Notes: generated by a model not told the origin, from the sequence alone. Counted from the first letter of the stretch, positions 1-11,752 are shown. The stretch: DNA of 64,000 nt from Brasenia schreberi (GCA_036023115.1 JAYKKT010000055.1:12152501-12216500); one strand, 5' to 3'. Numbers and translations: made by a program.

Positions 1-3000
1 TACCATTCAGCCGAGCTTTCCTATTTCTCTGGAAAATATTACCACTCCAAGACTTTGGCTGCCTCTACTATGTTGGTAGTCTTGTCCCAAGCCGCCCGTT
101 TCAGTCCTTATGTAACAGGGGGCCGGGAAAGCCCTATTGGCTTTACAGATTCCAGAGGTGTGTGTCGGGTTTCAGGCTAACGGATGACATGGGCCTTGGG
201 TGTACCATTAATACATGTAAGGTTCAGAGGTATTATCTTGTGTAGAAGGTGCGGATTGAGCGGGTGGAAGGCGGCGGCTGGACGCATCACTGACGTTCAT
301 TCGGTGGCCCACATACACATTACAAAGATGTATCGTTCCGATCAGTGTGTGTGTGAAAAAATAGAACAAGTCGAAATGCCTACGTCAGGGGGACTGAAGA
401 AAAGAAAGTCAATCTTCTTAGCTGGGCACTTAAAGGCCGCAGAGTGGGCCGCCTCCCCGGGGCTTCGATATGTGAATGAGTCCTTTAGCCTATACTATAG
501 GCGCTGGAGGTTTCAACAGGAACAGAACGCATTGTACAGGTGCTGGCTGGGTGGAGTGGACTGAATCGTTGGTGGGCATGTAGGCTCCCCGCTCTGGAAG
601 GCCATGTGCAGAGTTGCAAGACAGCAGACGAGGTGGGTGTTGGGCGATGTAGAGAATTGTTGGTTGTGGTTTTACAGTGGTAGAAGAGAGCATTGCTGAG
701 TGAATGTCCTGCGCTATACCACTCACTTTTGGACTGAAGTAGAAGAAGAGCAGAGTAGCTGCGAAGAGGATGGCTCGTGGAATGAGAATCTGTTAGCTAT
801 TTCCTCATAAGCAGCAACATAGAGAGTTGTTGAGCACCGCATCGTGACTCAGGGAAAGGGAAGTATGAAAGCGCGCCTCGGCTTATCAATGATTGGGAAT
901 CGTCGACAACGACAGGAATTTACAATTCGGAAAGGTAGACAGGGGACTAGGTGTGGCTGCTCAATCACAACAGACTACTCACTTCCCACGGGGCATCTTA
1001 CATATTGAAGAAAACAATTCCTGCCCAGCCTGTGGAAGTCGAAAGAGCATTACATGTGGTAAGGGATTGTGTAATACCACTATGGAGTCACCTGCTGCGG
1101 TAGCCGAGCCGAAGCACTGGAGCTTCAGGAGTGGCTGAGAAGGGCGGAGGTGGTGTGGTTCTCATATCTTTGAAAGTGCTGGTACAGTTGGCGATGTAGG
1201 AATTTATTGCTTGGTCTTTCTGGACATATTGATTCCATTCCAAGATTAGCATGGTGGTTACTGCAGCCATGTCGTCTTTGAAGGCTCAGGAAGTCAGTCT
1301 TAGGGATGACAGCACCTGGACAAGGAGAAGCACTGATCAGCTGGGAGCCCAGCCCCCCCCGGTTGATAGCTTGTGGCATTGCGCACGAGTATAATGAAAG
1401 CCAGAGCGGTGGGTGTGTGTATTCTGCGATAGTACTGGACAATGGCTAGGACCCAGGTTGGTAGATGCTGTGTGTACAGAGCGTAAGGGCGTATTGCATG
1501 GTTGGTCTAAGAGAGAGAGGCTTGGGACAAAGGATGGAGGAGAATAGAGGTGCAGGTGTACAATGCAATCAATGGTAATGCAATTCTTGACCTCAACGCA
1601 TAGGACATTGAGACTTTTGACCTGCACAGGCGGATTTCGTCTAAGGCGATGGAAGTTTGTGTTTAGAGAGGCCAACCGGGCGTCAGAGTGCATGCATCAA
1701 TCCTTCATCCGGTATGAGAGAGAGCCAATAGGAATAGCGATCTTACTACATAGAGTGGGAGTGACGACCTCGCGACGGGTAGTCAATCTCGATTGATTTA
1801 ATGTCATTACCAGATCCAAATAATGCCCCTTGAAAGAATACCATCGAACCATTATAGATTCACGTGAGAAGTCAAACCCGGGTGAATTATGTGAAAGCCT
1901 TTCTGCCACTACCTCGAGTCAAAACCTACTCCATCCTTTAATCAGACCTTTGTGCGGGTTATCTTAATATGGTTTCACCTTCATTACTCCAGGGAAGATA
2001 TCTATGTTGAATTCTATCTATATCTGCTACGGGGCCTTATGAATCTTTAGCCTGACTCATGATGCGATGTGATTCCATTTATAACCGGGGCTTAATCTCA
2101 ATTTAGCCTGAGGCTTGCTTGCTTTCTTTCTGCATAAAAAGGTAGCATCGCTGATTGAAGCAGATGCCCCTGCTTCATTCCTACCCTATTCCGTTGATGT
2201 CTCTGACCCGAAACGAAACCTTAATCATCATTTTCAAGAAGTCAAATTCTTGGATTTCTCTATTGTCGCCTGGATTAGAACAGATCTAACTAATATACTT
2301 GTATGTAGGTAGAATAACCTTTGATAGCGGGTGGTGGCATGTTGAATCTTTTGTAGCGCACTGCTTGCTACATTTCATAATAAATAGATACGAAAAAGGA
2401 TATGGTTCATCTGACATTGAGAAGCAACAACCTATCATGTGTCTCTTTTGAGACTCTCCAATTCTTTTTCACATCATCAGAGGGGGTCTACGACAAGTTG
2501 AAAGTCAAGCATAAGAAAAAGATAGACAGATAAGTAAGGATAAAGGCCGGAACATCTGTGCTTTAGTGCTTGCTTTAGTGTAGTGTGGAAATGGCATGAG
2601 TGATTGATTTCAAATCAAACTAAATTGACTTCGTGCCTTTGACATTTACCAGCGAAGAAAGAGGGCTTGGCGTAAAGGCAGGTTTTTCTCGTTGAACATC
2701 CGTTCCACTCGCGTACTGGCTCGTCCCACTTACGTGGAACTCTCTGTGTATTTCCTTTAGTGGCGGTCTTGGTTCTTGCCTCTGTAGTTGCCATCAATGA
2801 TTGCGCTAATGCTAATAACACCCTTGCCTTCATCATGGTCGTTGGAACTGAAGAAAGGATGCTTCTTCATGCTTTCGTTGGCACCGATGCCTCCTTTGCC
2901 TTTTTCATTCAGAGGAACGGCAAGAAGCTAGACCGGAGAAGTAAACGCATTCACCGATGGCACGCAGACCGAGACCAGCAAGTTCATTTTTCTTCAATGC

Positions 3001-3682
3001 CCACAGCCAAATGATGTTAGGAGTGATACCGGGACACCAACGCTGACCCAATGAGCTAGTAATTGTCAAAGGCACGAGCCTTCAATTCTTTGACTTACCA
3101 ATGCGAAAGGAAGACGAAAGGCTTTAGTCAACTCTTTTGACTTCGGTTCGCTTGTATAGTTGATAGTTTCTTTCTTTGGCGTGATAGTTCTATTAGAACT
3201 TCTCATCTGCTATAAGCGCTTATTAATTAGTTATGTGCTATTTAGACTCTTCTTATTTACTAGCTTATTCTTTCGTTATTTACTATAACGAAGGTGGTAG
3301 CATGGGGTTATACGTCTATGAGACTCTGGTCTAGCCCAGATCCTACGCTTCAAATCCACTTGCACTGCGCTAGGCTCTACGGCGGGTAGAGGTGAGTAGT
3401 GAGGCCCGGAAAACCGGATTGAACCCTGACTCCCGGTGAACCACCTTAATGAAAGAAAGAAGTGCTCACTGAGTAGATAGCTAGCTCGAGCACTCAGAGT
3501 CAAATCTGACCTGCCAGGTAGCAAGCTACTGACCTGCTCTTTTTGGGGTCCGGGCTAAGCTAGCAAAATAACACTGTCGTTAAGGCCTATGTCAATTTCG
3601 CTTCGCTCAACAAAACACTCCTAAATCTGAACTATGTTCAGGGACGAGGTACGAGGGCTGAGCGTAGCGAAGTATTTGGTAT
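1..3682. other. Mitochondrial-like non-coding DNA (probable nuclear mitochondrial insert)
   Basis: No gene was recognised here. The composition and phrasing differ from the rest of the window and resemble flowering-plant mitochondrial intergenic DNA: repeated CTTTCTTTC and GAAAGAAAG runs, GCTAGCTC motifs, and 'ttcgcttcgctca' with its near reverse complement near 3590-3675. The block at about 3295-3545 is the part that most resembles mitochondrial spacer sequence; its minus-strand 82-residue frame (3276-3524) looks like the hypothetical proteins often annotated in plant mitochondria. The segment ends exactly where an LTR terminus begins (TGTAGATACG at 3683), so a retrotransposon inserted into or next to it. 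The organellar origin is from memory of such sequences, not a search. Plain unclassified nuclear DNA is the alternative, mainly for 1-1900. Confidence 0.5.
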
Positions 3683-6268
3683 TGTAGATACGGAAAATTC
3701 TCACTTCTGGTTCTTAGGCCCGAAGGGAACCTTTTCGTGTGTCTAAGTCGTTTTTATGAAAAGGGCGTGCCAGCTAGCTTACTCAAGCTAGCGAAGTAAG
3801 TTTTGAAAATCTGACTCTTTCGAGGGGACTGTGAGCAAGTGAGCTCTTTTCGTCGCAGACCTTCTTGCACCGATGCGCAAGGGTCAGTCTTTATGCTTGG
3901 CAAAGTCATTTTGAACAAATAACCTCTTTGAAAATACACGAAGTGTTTGGGTTTTGTTTGTATGATTGCAAGTTTTATTTCACGTAGGATTTGCACGTGC
4001 CTATGTCTTTCAATGTTTATGCTATTTAAGCCAACTAAGTGTGTGTGCAAGTGACCTAAGTTGGGCGATTTTTACAAGGGAGTATGGGGTTTGCTTTGAT
4101 ACAATATGCATCCTAACTCGTGGTATAGCGAATATGCAATACAAACTCACACAACTCCGAGGGAAAACCCGAATTGAAAGACAATGCTTAAGGGAAATTG
4201 CGTAATGTAAATTGCAAAAGAGAAATTGCAAAAGGGAAATATAGCTATATCTTAAGAGCGGAAAGGCTCAATTGTGTAAGTGTGTGTCGTGTATATATGG
4301 AAAGACTACTCACACAACTGAACCTTAAAACCCAAATCTTAAAGACATACCGGAAGGGAAATACAACTATATATATGGGCCCGAAGGTCGCCAACGTGTA
4401 CGTGGGTGTTGTGTATATATGTAAAGACAACTCACATAACTTGTAATGTAAAACCCAAATAGAATTGCAATATGGCCCTTATTAGGGTCTTGGGAGTAAG
4501 AGCGAAAGCTCAATGTGTGTAAGTGTGGAATTGAAAGACCACACACACAACTTGAATGAAAACACCCAAATTAAATTGCAGTATGGCCCTTATTAGGGTC
4601 TTGGGAGTAAGAGCGAAACCTCAATGTGTGTGAGTGTAGAATTGAAATACCGCGTACATGACTTGAATGAAACACCCAACTCGCATGAAGGAGGGGGCTT
4701 ATATGTAGTTGGTCCATGTTCAACTTGCGTGGACTTGGCCTTGTGAGTCGCCTTGGGCAGCCAAAGGAGAGTCCCTTGGGTGGATGTTGGCGGCAGGTAG
4801 TAGTGTTGGCCGGCGGTGTTGGGAGTTGTTTAGGTGTTGGCCGAGTGGAAGGAGGTGTCCAGGTGCTGGCCGGGTGGTGGAGTGGCAGGTGCTGGCTAGG
4901 TGAATGAAGGGAAGAGAGGGTGGTACTAACCGGGAAGGTGGCGCTGCTGGTGGTGTTGGAGTGGTGGCCGGATGGTAGAAGGTGATGGAGTGGTTGGCTA
5001 GAAGAGGATGGCAGGTGGATGGAAGGTGGACGGATGGAAGAAGATGGAAGGAGTGGCCGGGTGGAGCTCCTCGCCGAAGGTGGAAGGTGGTGGAGTCGGC
5101 TGGAATGGAGAGGTGTTGGCCGGGTCCCAAGGATGAAGGGATGGATAAAGGTGGAGCCAATAGAGCTGGCCGGGTCCTAGGAGCATGGAGAGAGAGCCAA
5201 CCCGCATGAAGGAGGGGGCTTATATAGGCTGGGATTGGGCTAGGTCGGTTGGTGGGTTGTGGGCCAGATATTTTCAATTAGGTGGGCATGGGACACGGTT
5301 TGGAATAGGTCGGTTAGGGGAGTTGGTTAGTGGTTTGGGGTAGGTCGGTTAGGTAGGCTGGGACATAGTGGTTAGGGACTTAGTTAGGTGCACTAAGATG
5401 GGTTTAGGCTTAGTTGGTTAGAGTCTAGGTGGTCTAGCTAGGTGAGGTCGGCTAGGTGAGGTTGGGGCGGTTTTGGGTGAGAAGGGTTAGGTTTAGGTTA
5501 GGTTTGGGTTAGGTTTTAGGGGAAATGGCTAGGTGAGGTGAGCTAGCTTAGGGCTAGGTTTAGGAACCACCCTTTGGCACCGGTCCATTGCCTTGGTTGC
5601 AGCCATGTCCAAGTTGGTGCAGCCCTTGGTCAAGTGTAGGTGCATACAAGCTTAAACCCATACTCTTGGCTAAACCCACAAGGCTAACCCACTCTTGACC
5701 AAAAGTCAAGCCTACCAACTTTCTCACTCATACTTTATGGTCCCCTTTTATCTCTCTACCCAAGCCTTCCAAGGCATTTCACGTGAAATATTGTGGGCCC
5801 CTCACCCCCATTTATGAGGAGGTGATGTGGGTCATGGATACATCCAAATCCAAACACATGTTGGGTTTGGATTTGGATATATATGGTCCAGATTCGATCC
5901 AAATCTGATTTTTTGATTCCTTCATGGCGTTTCAAAATGGACGGTTTATGCGGGGCCTGACTTCATCAGTACTCCATCTTGCGTTGGGTCTTCGCCAACA
6001 TTGTCGTCCGTGTAAACACCCAAAATTTTCTTTTAAAATTTTTACCTTTTTAGGAAAATGTCCATTTTTGGTAATTTTGGGTTTTCGAAGGGAAAAGGCA
6101 CTAAACGAGTTTGTTTCGGTACCAAAATTTTATGGAAGCTTTAAAAAGATGAAAGAATACTTTCCTTTCTGAAAATTTCAAATTTTGAGAAGATTGGATG
6201 AAAATGACGATTTTGCCCCCAGCAAGGAAAAAGCAAGATTTCATTTCTTTAAAAGTTTTCTGTTGATA

Positions 6269-8025
6269 TGAGGATGGTCAAGCCTCCAAGCTTTCTAAAT
6301 TCCATAAAATCGTTGATTTGGAAAATGCTTCAAAGTGTGTAAGTAGGAGTTTCCTAGAAATGCATTAGAGAGTTAACCTACTCAAAATACATCTAAGGAT
6401 CATATCATGCATCACCAAGACTTAGGTTGTGCATATCTTTCATGCATCACATTGAAAAACAGTCATGTCGTATAGAGATCGGCCATAATATGTGAGTTCT
6501 CATGCCATTTCCTCCAAACTAGGGGCATTGAGATGTTATTCCTTAAATACATTTCATAGAAATTGAGTGTATTCATCATATCATAAAGCATGCATTATCA
6601 TTGTATTATAGGAATGCATCTTGCATAACATAATGCATCCACAAGAAGCCCGTACTCCATTTGAAGATGGCAGTCCACAAGGATGGTCCCTATGTTGCAA
6701 AGGGGCATCATCAATATTGGTAAGTTGATGTTAAGGAAGGAAAATTAGTAGATTCTATAAATGCCCAATACTATGTGTGGGGTCTACTTTAAATTCCATT
6801 TGAAAAGATTTTGAAAATAGAACTCTTTTGAATTTCTGGAAAGAAGGACCAAAGATGGATTATGTGACTCCAAATTAGGGAATTGATACTTTATGAAAAG
6901 TGGAGTTTCCAAAAATTATTTGGTAACATGTCAAAAATCTTTTACTTACCAAATGAGGCCTAATTCAAAATAGCAAGGTGCTTTCAAATGGTAGGTGCTA
7001 TTAGGAAATAGGACAATCTTGGCTGAATTGATTATCTAAAGGGATGAGTTGTATTCCCCATTTCGCTTCTCTCCAAAAAAGGAAAATTTGCAATATTCAA
7101 AAGAAAAAGAAAAAGAAAAAGAGAATACAAAAACTCCTCGAAAAAGAAGTCTTCCCCGAATAGACCGAGGGAATACAAAAACTTCTTAAAAAAGAGTCTT
7201 CTCTTTGAAAGAAAAAGGAAAAGAGAATGCAAAAACTCCTCCAAGAAGAAGTCTTCCCCGAATAGACAGAGGGAATACAAAAACTTCTTCAAAAGAGGTC
7301 TTCTCTTGAAAAAAAAAAGAAAAAAGAAAAAAGAAAAAGCCAAAGCTCAAAAGAGCAATTTTCCATCTCGTTGCCTTAAACCCCAGGACACTTCAGAAGG
7401 TACCGCGGGTAATTCTTTCCCAAATCCCCATAGCTCATCCTGATGGAGAAAAGTTCACCTTGAAAGTCCTAGAGTAGGAATAGGACCTATTTCATTTGAA
7501 TTCATGTTGTTTGAGAATTAGAATTCGTTAGGTAAGAAAGGGAGCTTTGAAATGTTATTCAAAAACTTTCCATAAAACCTCTACTTATTAGTGGGTATTA
7601 AAACCCGAGTGAAGGGAAGTGTAAGAAATTGTAAGTCCTTTTTGATAGAAACCAAAAAGGAGTTCTCTTTTTGAAAAAGGAATTTTGAAAATCTTAAACA
7701 TCAAAAGAAACAGAGACCCTTGCTTGGGGCAGCTGGCCATCATAGGCTTCTTCTCAAGTTCTCAAATCAAAGGTATGGGTCTCTAAACATCCATTTTATT
7801 CATTCACATACATTAATGCATTCATAAAGTGGTCGTTCATGCATGATTGCCCTAAGAATAGGAGCTCTTACCAAATCCCTTTTTGCTAAGAATCCAAGGA
7901 AATAGATGTTATGGAATAAAGAATGATTCCATACTCTCAAGGCAAATCTGGGAAGAAAAGCATATGGGTGTTTTCTTCTTTGTCATTATCCAAATAAATT
8001 TGGGATAATGCCAAAGAGGGGCATC
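6269..8025 (+). other. Remnant internal region (3' end, non-coding) of the nested element
   Basis: No frame here encodes a recognisable protein. The stretch holds AT-rich decayed integrase/3' UTR sequence, a minisatellite at 7123-7320, and a 3' UTR-like block near 7500-7620. It ends in the palindrome ATTATCCAAAT/ATTTGGGATAAT (7985-8010) and the polypurine tract CCAAAGAGGGG (8011-8021). The matching block in element 4 keeps the same order, which shows this is a shared non-coding tail rather than random filler. Confidence 0.7.
7123..7320 (+). repeat. Minisatellite, 4 units of about 48-54 bp
   Basis: Four units each begin GAATACAAAAACT or a one-base variant, at about 7123, 7171, 7225 and 7273. 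Units 1 and 3 contain 'gtcttccccgaatag'; units 2 and 4 contain 'gtcttctctt', so the array is an AB-AB dimer. The same array type is at 58025-58210 in element 4. Confidence 0.8.
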
Positions 8026-8799
8026 TATAAACACCCAAAATTTTCACCTTTTTAGGAAAATGTCCATTTTTGGTAATTTTGGGTTTTCGAAGGGAAAAGG
8101 CACTAAACGAGTTTGTTTCGGTATCAAAATTTTATGGAAGCTTTAAAAAGATGAAAGAATACTTTTCTTTCTGAAAATTTTAAATTTTGACAAGATTGGA
8201 TGAAAATGACGATTTTGCCCCCGGCAAGGAAAAAGCAGGATTTCATTTCTTTAAAAGTTTTCTGTTGATAAATTTGTTTTAAATTTGCCATTTGAAAAGA
8301 AACAGGCATTTATAAGAGAAGTTGATACCTGAAAAGGCAGGTGGGTGCCTAAAAAGGAGAGCGGGCGTCAAAAAGGGAAAGTGAGCTTCCCAAAAAGAAA
8401 AGTTCATATTCGGAAAGAAATCAGTTGCCCGAGGGGAAAGTTGGTATCACCAAAGAAAAGAAAAGATGGAAGCAAGAACGACAACTTTCGAAAACAAAGG
8501 TTTGGTATCGAACACCTTTCGTAACGTGTCCATGTTATGATTGGGTGTCGAGGTAATTAGTGTATTGATATGCATCAGTTTTGCATTGTCATATGTTACT
8601 GTTATATTACTTTTATGTTAAGAACAATGTTAATGCTTTTAATACTCATGGGGGAAATCTAGCGAGCATGAAAGTTGACTTTCAAAAACGTAACATGGGC
8701 TTGCTTAAACATCTGAAACTAGCTAAAAGTTGAAGTTCCAAGTGCTGCTACAAGCAATATGACGTCAGGAGCTTAAAGACTCGTATGCTATGAACTATG

Positions 8800-9420
8800 C
8801 CCAACTGTTGAACAGCTGGATATGGTGATGATGATCGGGACTTCCTTCTTTGAACCATGCTTGGTGTCCCTCCAAGACCACATGTTGAGGAAGGTACTCA
8901 AAAGGTGGTGAATTGACAAATGATGCTCTCAAAGTAAGTGCATTGTGTGCTGCAGAGGGTCTGCCCCAAGTGCACTGGAGGACCAACCTCAAAAATTCCT
9001 GGAGGACTAACTGCTCCTGGTTTAGCTTCTAGTAAAGGGCATAAGGGGATAGCTAGTTATTTGGCAGAAGCTGATTGGGTCATTCACCTTTCATCAATTT
9101 CCTTAAGGGAAAGTATCACAGAGTGTGTATTTGCAACGGTTGCAGTGGAAAAGGCCATTGAAGCTGTTACGCAAGGTCTTCTCCATGTTGTTGATGGAGA
9201 AGAGGACGAAGTTGTCTGCAAACTAATTGAGAAAGCTTCTAAAACGGCCAGGCAGACCACAAAGTTCCCTTAATTTGTATAAAGGTTGATTATACAGGAT
9301 TTATGACAGTTAATCCTCAAAGATTTGGTCAAGAGTATGATGGGAAAGTGGCAAATTCACAGGACGTCTTACCATATCCTGACCAGCCGAATTCAACACC
9401 TTGACAAAGGCTAACTTCAA
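8800..9420 (+). pseudogene. MRE11: MRE11-like gene fragment captured inside LTR U3, chimeric
   Basis: From about 9195 the plus strand reads GEEDEVVCKLIEKASKTAR; after a one-base frame change near 9270 it reads PLICIKVDYTGF and then NPQRFGQEYDGKVANSQDVL to about 9365. This matches the MRE11 double-strand-break repair nuclease just after its capping domain (PLVR-[IL]-[KR]-VDYSGF...RF-[GS]-QK-[FY]-V-x-[KR]-VANP-[QK]-DI, recalled from the family). The upstream part (8937-9190, including KGIASYLAEADWVIHLSSIS) does not fit MRE11 and is unidentified, so this may be a chimera of two gene pieces. An in-frame stop and the frame change make it non-functional. No nuclease phosphoesterase motifs are present. 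It lies between the LTR start and the TATA box, that is, within U3. Confidence 0.6.
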
Positions 9421-10021
9421 CGACCTCAACAGCTCCATATACCATAATCAGTTCAGCATAAGTTCTAACCCATCCAAATAATTGGGCAGTCAGACATATA
9501 CGATAAGTTCATTGAAGAACAAATTGCAGCTGGTCAGCAGAAGTTGGATTCTTCAAGAGCTCGCCATGCCTTTTCTGAGCAAAATTCCTATATCAGTCAC
9601 CCGAATCCACTAAAAGAAAGCCAGGAACTACCGTGCTTGCTTTGGAGGCTGAGGTTACGATATGAAGGTTGGAGATTACTTGGAATAGCACCTGCAGAAA
9701 ACGATGATGGGATCAGCTACCAAAATCAGCAGCAACCCGCCATTCTGATTTCTGCAAGCAACCTCAACGTGAACAGCAAATGGGACCTTCTACTTACCAT
9801 TCCGATTACAGCAAGAAGACACCAACTTGCCGATTCCAGCTCCACAGCAACACTTACCGATTCCAGCTCCACAACAACACCAAACTTACCATTCAACGTG
9901 AATAATAGCTCCTTAACTTTCCAAGTTCCGATCTTTTGCAGCCATTGCTTGCCAAAACCCATGTTGCTCAGCAAGGCAATTTCCCTTGCCCAATGCTACA
10001 CCCAAGAGGCATCTTTTGGCC
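9421..10021 (+). other. U3 filler of unknown origin in LTR-A'
   Basis: There is an open frame at 9544-10026 (160 residues, S/T/N/Q-rich, with an imperfect repeat around LADSSSTATLTDSSSTTT at 9830-9880), but no recognised domain. The last ~120 bp (from about 9895) is homologous to 25630-25765 in LTR-E, so that part is LTR proper and the rest is probably more captured or decayed sequence. Not called as a gene. Confidence 0.4.
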
Positions 10022-10029
10022 TATAAAAG
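10022..10029 (+). promoter_or_regulatory. TATA box of LTR-A'
   Basis: TATAAAAG sits in 'tttggcctataaaaggagcct'. The same context recurs in LTR-E at 25773-25780. It marks the likely U3/R transition; a purine-rich leader follows. Confidence 0.6.
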
Positions 10030-11752
10030 GAGCCTCAATGAGGCTGCGAAAAAGGAACCAGCCAGAGCAAAGCATCAGTCCGAAAATTAATCCTCTAGTC
10101 ACAACAAAGCATTAATCCGGGGGAGCCAGCACACAGGAACATTCAGTCCGAAAATTCAGAGAAATAGAGAGAGAGAGAGAGAGAAAGGAAGAGAAGAAGG
10201 AGAAGAAGGAAGTTCGGCCTGGTTCCGACATCCGACGATCGTCCGACGAAGTGCTCCTACGTCCCCTCTCACTCACACAGGTTGGAATTCTTGCACAAAT
10301 TAGTTTTAATTCATGAGAATCTGAAAAAGCACAGATTCTGGAAATTTGTACATGAATCGAGGCTACGAGCCCATGTTCTTCATTTATATCGATACAAACA
10401 TACATAATTCCTTCATGAATGAAACAAAAATCCATGTTTGTATGATTTCCATGATTTATTAGGACTGATACAGGTTGAACTTCGTTCTAGAATCACGTTA
10501 GGAACCTTCTGAAATTTTCTGTAAAACTGGTTTCTACAAACGAATAAGCCAATTGCTTCGAAATTTTGCATGAATAATCTAGACATATCAGACGTTCTTA
10601 GATAAAATTTTGAGGAATTTTTATGAACTGTTGCCTAATCAATTAGATCCGTGAAGTTTATACAAAATCTAGATTGCGTTTTACAGAAACAGAATGTTTA
10701 GTAATAGACCTCTGTTCTTTTGATCATATCTCTGCAACCACTAAGTGGAATTTGATGAAATTTGATTCTTTGGAAACTTAACATCAGTATCTTTCTAACA
10801 CATCAAATGTTATCGAAATTGGATGACTAAGTGCTGAGATATTGCTGTTTTTCTGAGCTTCTGATTCACAGGAACAGGGCTATTCTGAATTTTATAACAG
10901 TTTCTGATTCTGTATTTAATTCTCAGAAAATAAAGAACTAAATTATAAAATAAAAATATATTCTGATTCTACACATATGTGTCTCCATTTGGTAAAAGTT
11001 TTAGAATTTTTGGAAAATTAGAAGTATTTTTAAAAATTCAGAGAACAGGCCTCTGAAACTGAACAGGTTCTGCAAATCTAAGAATCTGAAATTTTTCAGA
11101 AATCAAGAACTTAGGCACAAATCTGAAACTTTGGAAAATTTGGTTTTTCCTTTCTCGAATTAATGGATTCAAACAAATTTCAAGTGTCTAGGCTGACCCT
11201 TGAGCGCCGGTTCAAGAAGGCCTAAGTCGAAAAGATCTCACTTGTCCACAATCGTTCTTAGAAGTCAGAAAATCAGAATTTGTTAGTTTTGGTAAACTAA
11301 CTGGCACGCTCGCGCAACCCGACGTAGTTCGAGGGTTTGATTTTGAATCCCACGATTTGAAATAAAATCACGTCTACAGTCCGATCTTCTTCTCACCTTT
11401 AGGAGTTCATTTTGATAATTTTTCTGATATTTGGGGCTTGGATGTTTGAGAATTTGGGGATGCTTTTGATACAAGAGTTGATGTTTCGGGCTTGAATTAT
11501 GCTTCGGGTCCAAGCTCTTCTTTACCTTTTTGGTCCTACTTTTGTCAGGCCAGGCGACTTTTGGGGTTTTAAAACACTTTTCAAAGTCTAAAAGGCTATA
11601 TGTATAAAGTTTTAAAACGTATATACAGGTTTGGAATATGTATAGGGTTGTTTGGAAGGCTCCTAGGATTCCAAACTCAAAATAGTCCTTTGGGGCTGCT
11701 TTTGTAAAACCAGGCATGTTTGAGAAAATCGTGGGATTTTGGGGTGTTTACA

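Larger units (their letters stand above)
6011..11378 (+). mobile_element. Internally deleted LTR element nested in LTR-A (TSD GTCCG)
   Basis: The insertion is bounded by GTCCG at 6006-6010 and again at 11379-11383, a perfect 5-bp target site duplication. It starts TGTAAACACCC and ends ACGTCTACA. It holds three parts: 258 bp of the left LTR start (6011-6268); 1.76 kb of the 3' internal region with no coding capacity (6269-8025); and a complete right LTR (8026-11378). The left LTR breaks off after 'tctgttgata', where the right LTR continues differently, so most of the 5' LTR and all of gag-pol were lost by deletion. The internal part is homologous to the interior of element 4 at about 57600-58930: same minisatellite, same 'gtttgagaa' 3' UTR block, same pre-PPT palindrome. 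Confidence 0.85.
8026..11378 (+). mobile_element. LTR-A': complete right LTR (3.35 kb) with host gene cargo in U3
   Basis: It starts TATAAACACCC (TG mutated to TA) directly after the polypurine tract and ends ACGTCTACA before the target duplication. It shares its first ~680 bp with 22883-23545 and its last ~1.4 kb with 25765-27194 (LTR-E), but the middle of the two LTRs is different. Here the middle (about 8720-9900) contains an MRE11-like fragment. TATAAAAG at 10022 precedes a purine-rich GAGAGAGA leader. U5 carries the two hairpins: CTTGAGC/GTTCAAG at 11199-11216 and GTTAGTTT/AAACTAAC near 11282-11301. Confidence 0.8.
3683..11752 (-). mobile_element. LTR-A: 3' LTR of a Tat-type Ty3/gypsy element, minus strand, split by a nested insertion
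   Basis: On the minus strand the LTR begins TGTAAACACC at 11752 and ends GTATCTACA at 3683. The reverse complement of its polypurine tract (GATGCCCCTCTTT) directly follows at 11753, which makes this a 3' LTR. It is split between 6010 and 11384 by a 5.4 kb plus-strand element; removing that and one target duplication leaves about 2.7 kb. It carries the family's hairpin-rich R/U5 block (about 4140-4680), a GC/AT-skewed GGTTAGG tract (5240-5560), a minus-strand TATATAA near 5220 and the U5 hairpins at 3864-3881 and near 3780. A short stretch around 'gcatgaaggagggggcttatat' occurs twice (about 4683 and 5203), so it is internally rearranged. The body of its own element is not adjacent; plus-strand element 1 follows instead. 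Confidence 0.85.

Noticed and set aside
184..564. 126-residue plus-strand frame, and other short frames in 1-3682
   Set aside because: No recognised domain; frame lengths are what random DNA of this composition gives, and the region looks like organellar spacer.
4720..5277. 185-residue Pro/His/Ser-rich minus-strand frame and overlapping Gly/Trp-rich plus-strand frames
   Set aside because: They lie wholly inside the low-complexity G-rich tract of LTR-A; similar frames appear in every LTR at the same place with no conserved protein sequence.
5460..5530. Interstitial telomere array
   Set aside because: The words are irregular and occur at the same relative place in several LTRs, so they are LTR sequence.
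7032..7343. Phe/Leu-rich minus-strand frame (103 residues)
   Set aside because: It is the minisatellite read in antisense; the repetition makes the frame, not selection. The same applies to 57897-58172.
9544..10026. 160-residue plus-strand frame as a host gene
   Set aside because: No domain recognised; its end runs into shared LTR sequence up to the TATA box, so the frame is at least partly fortuitous.
11283..11717. 144-residue minus-strand frame
   Set aside because: It crosses the boundary between the nested LTR end and LTR-A U3, so it cannot be an old gene.
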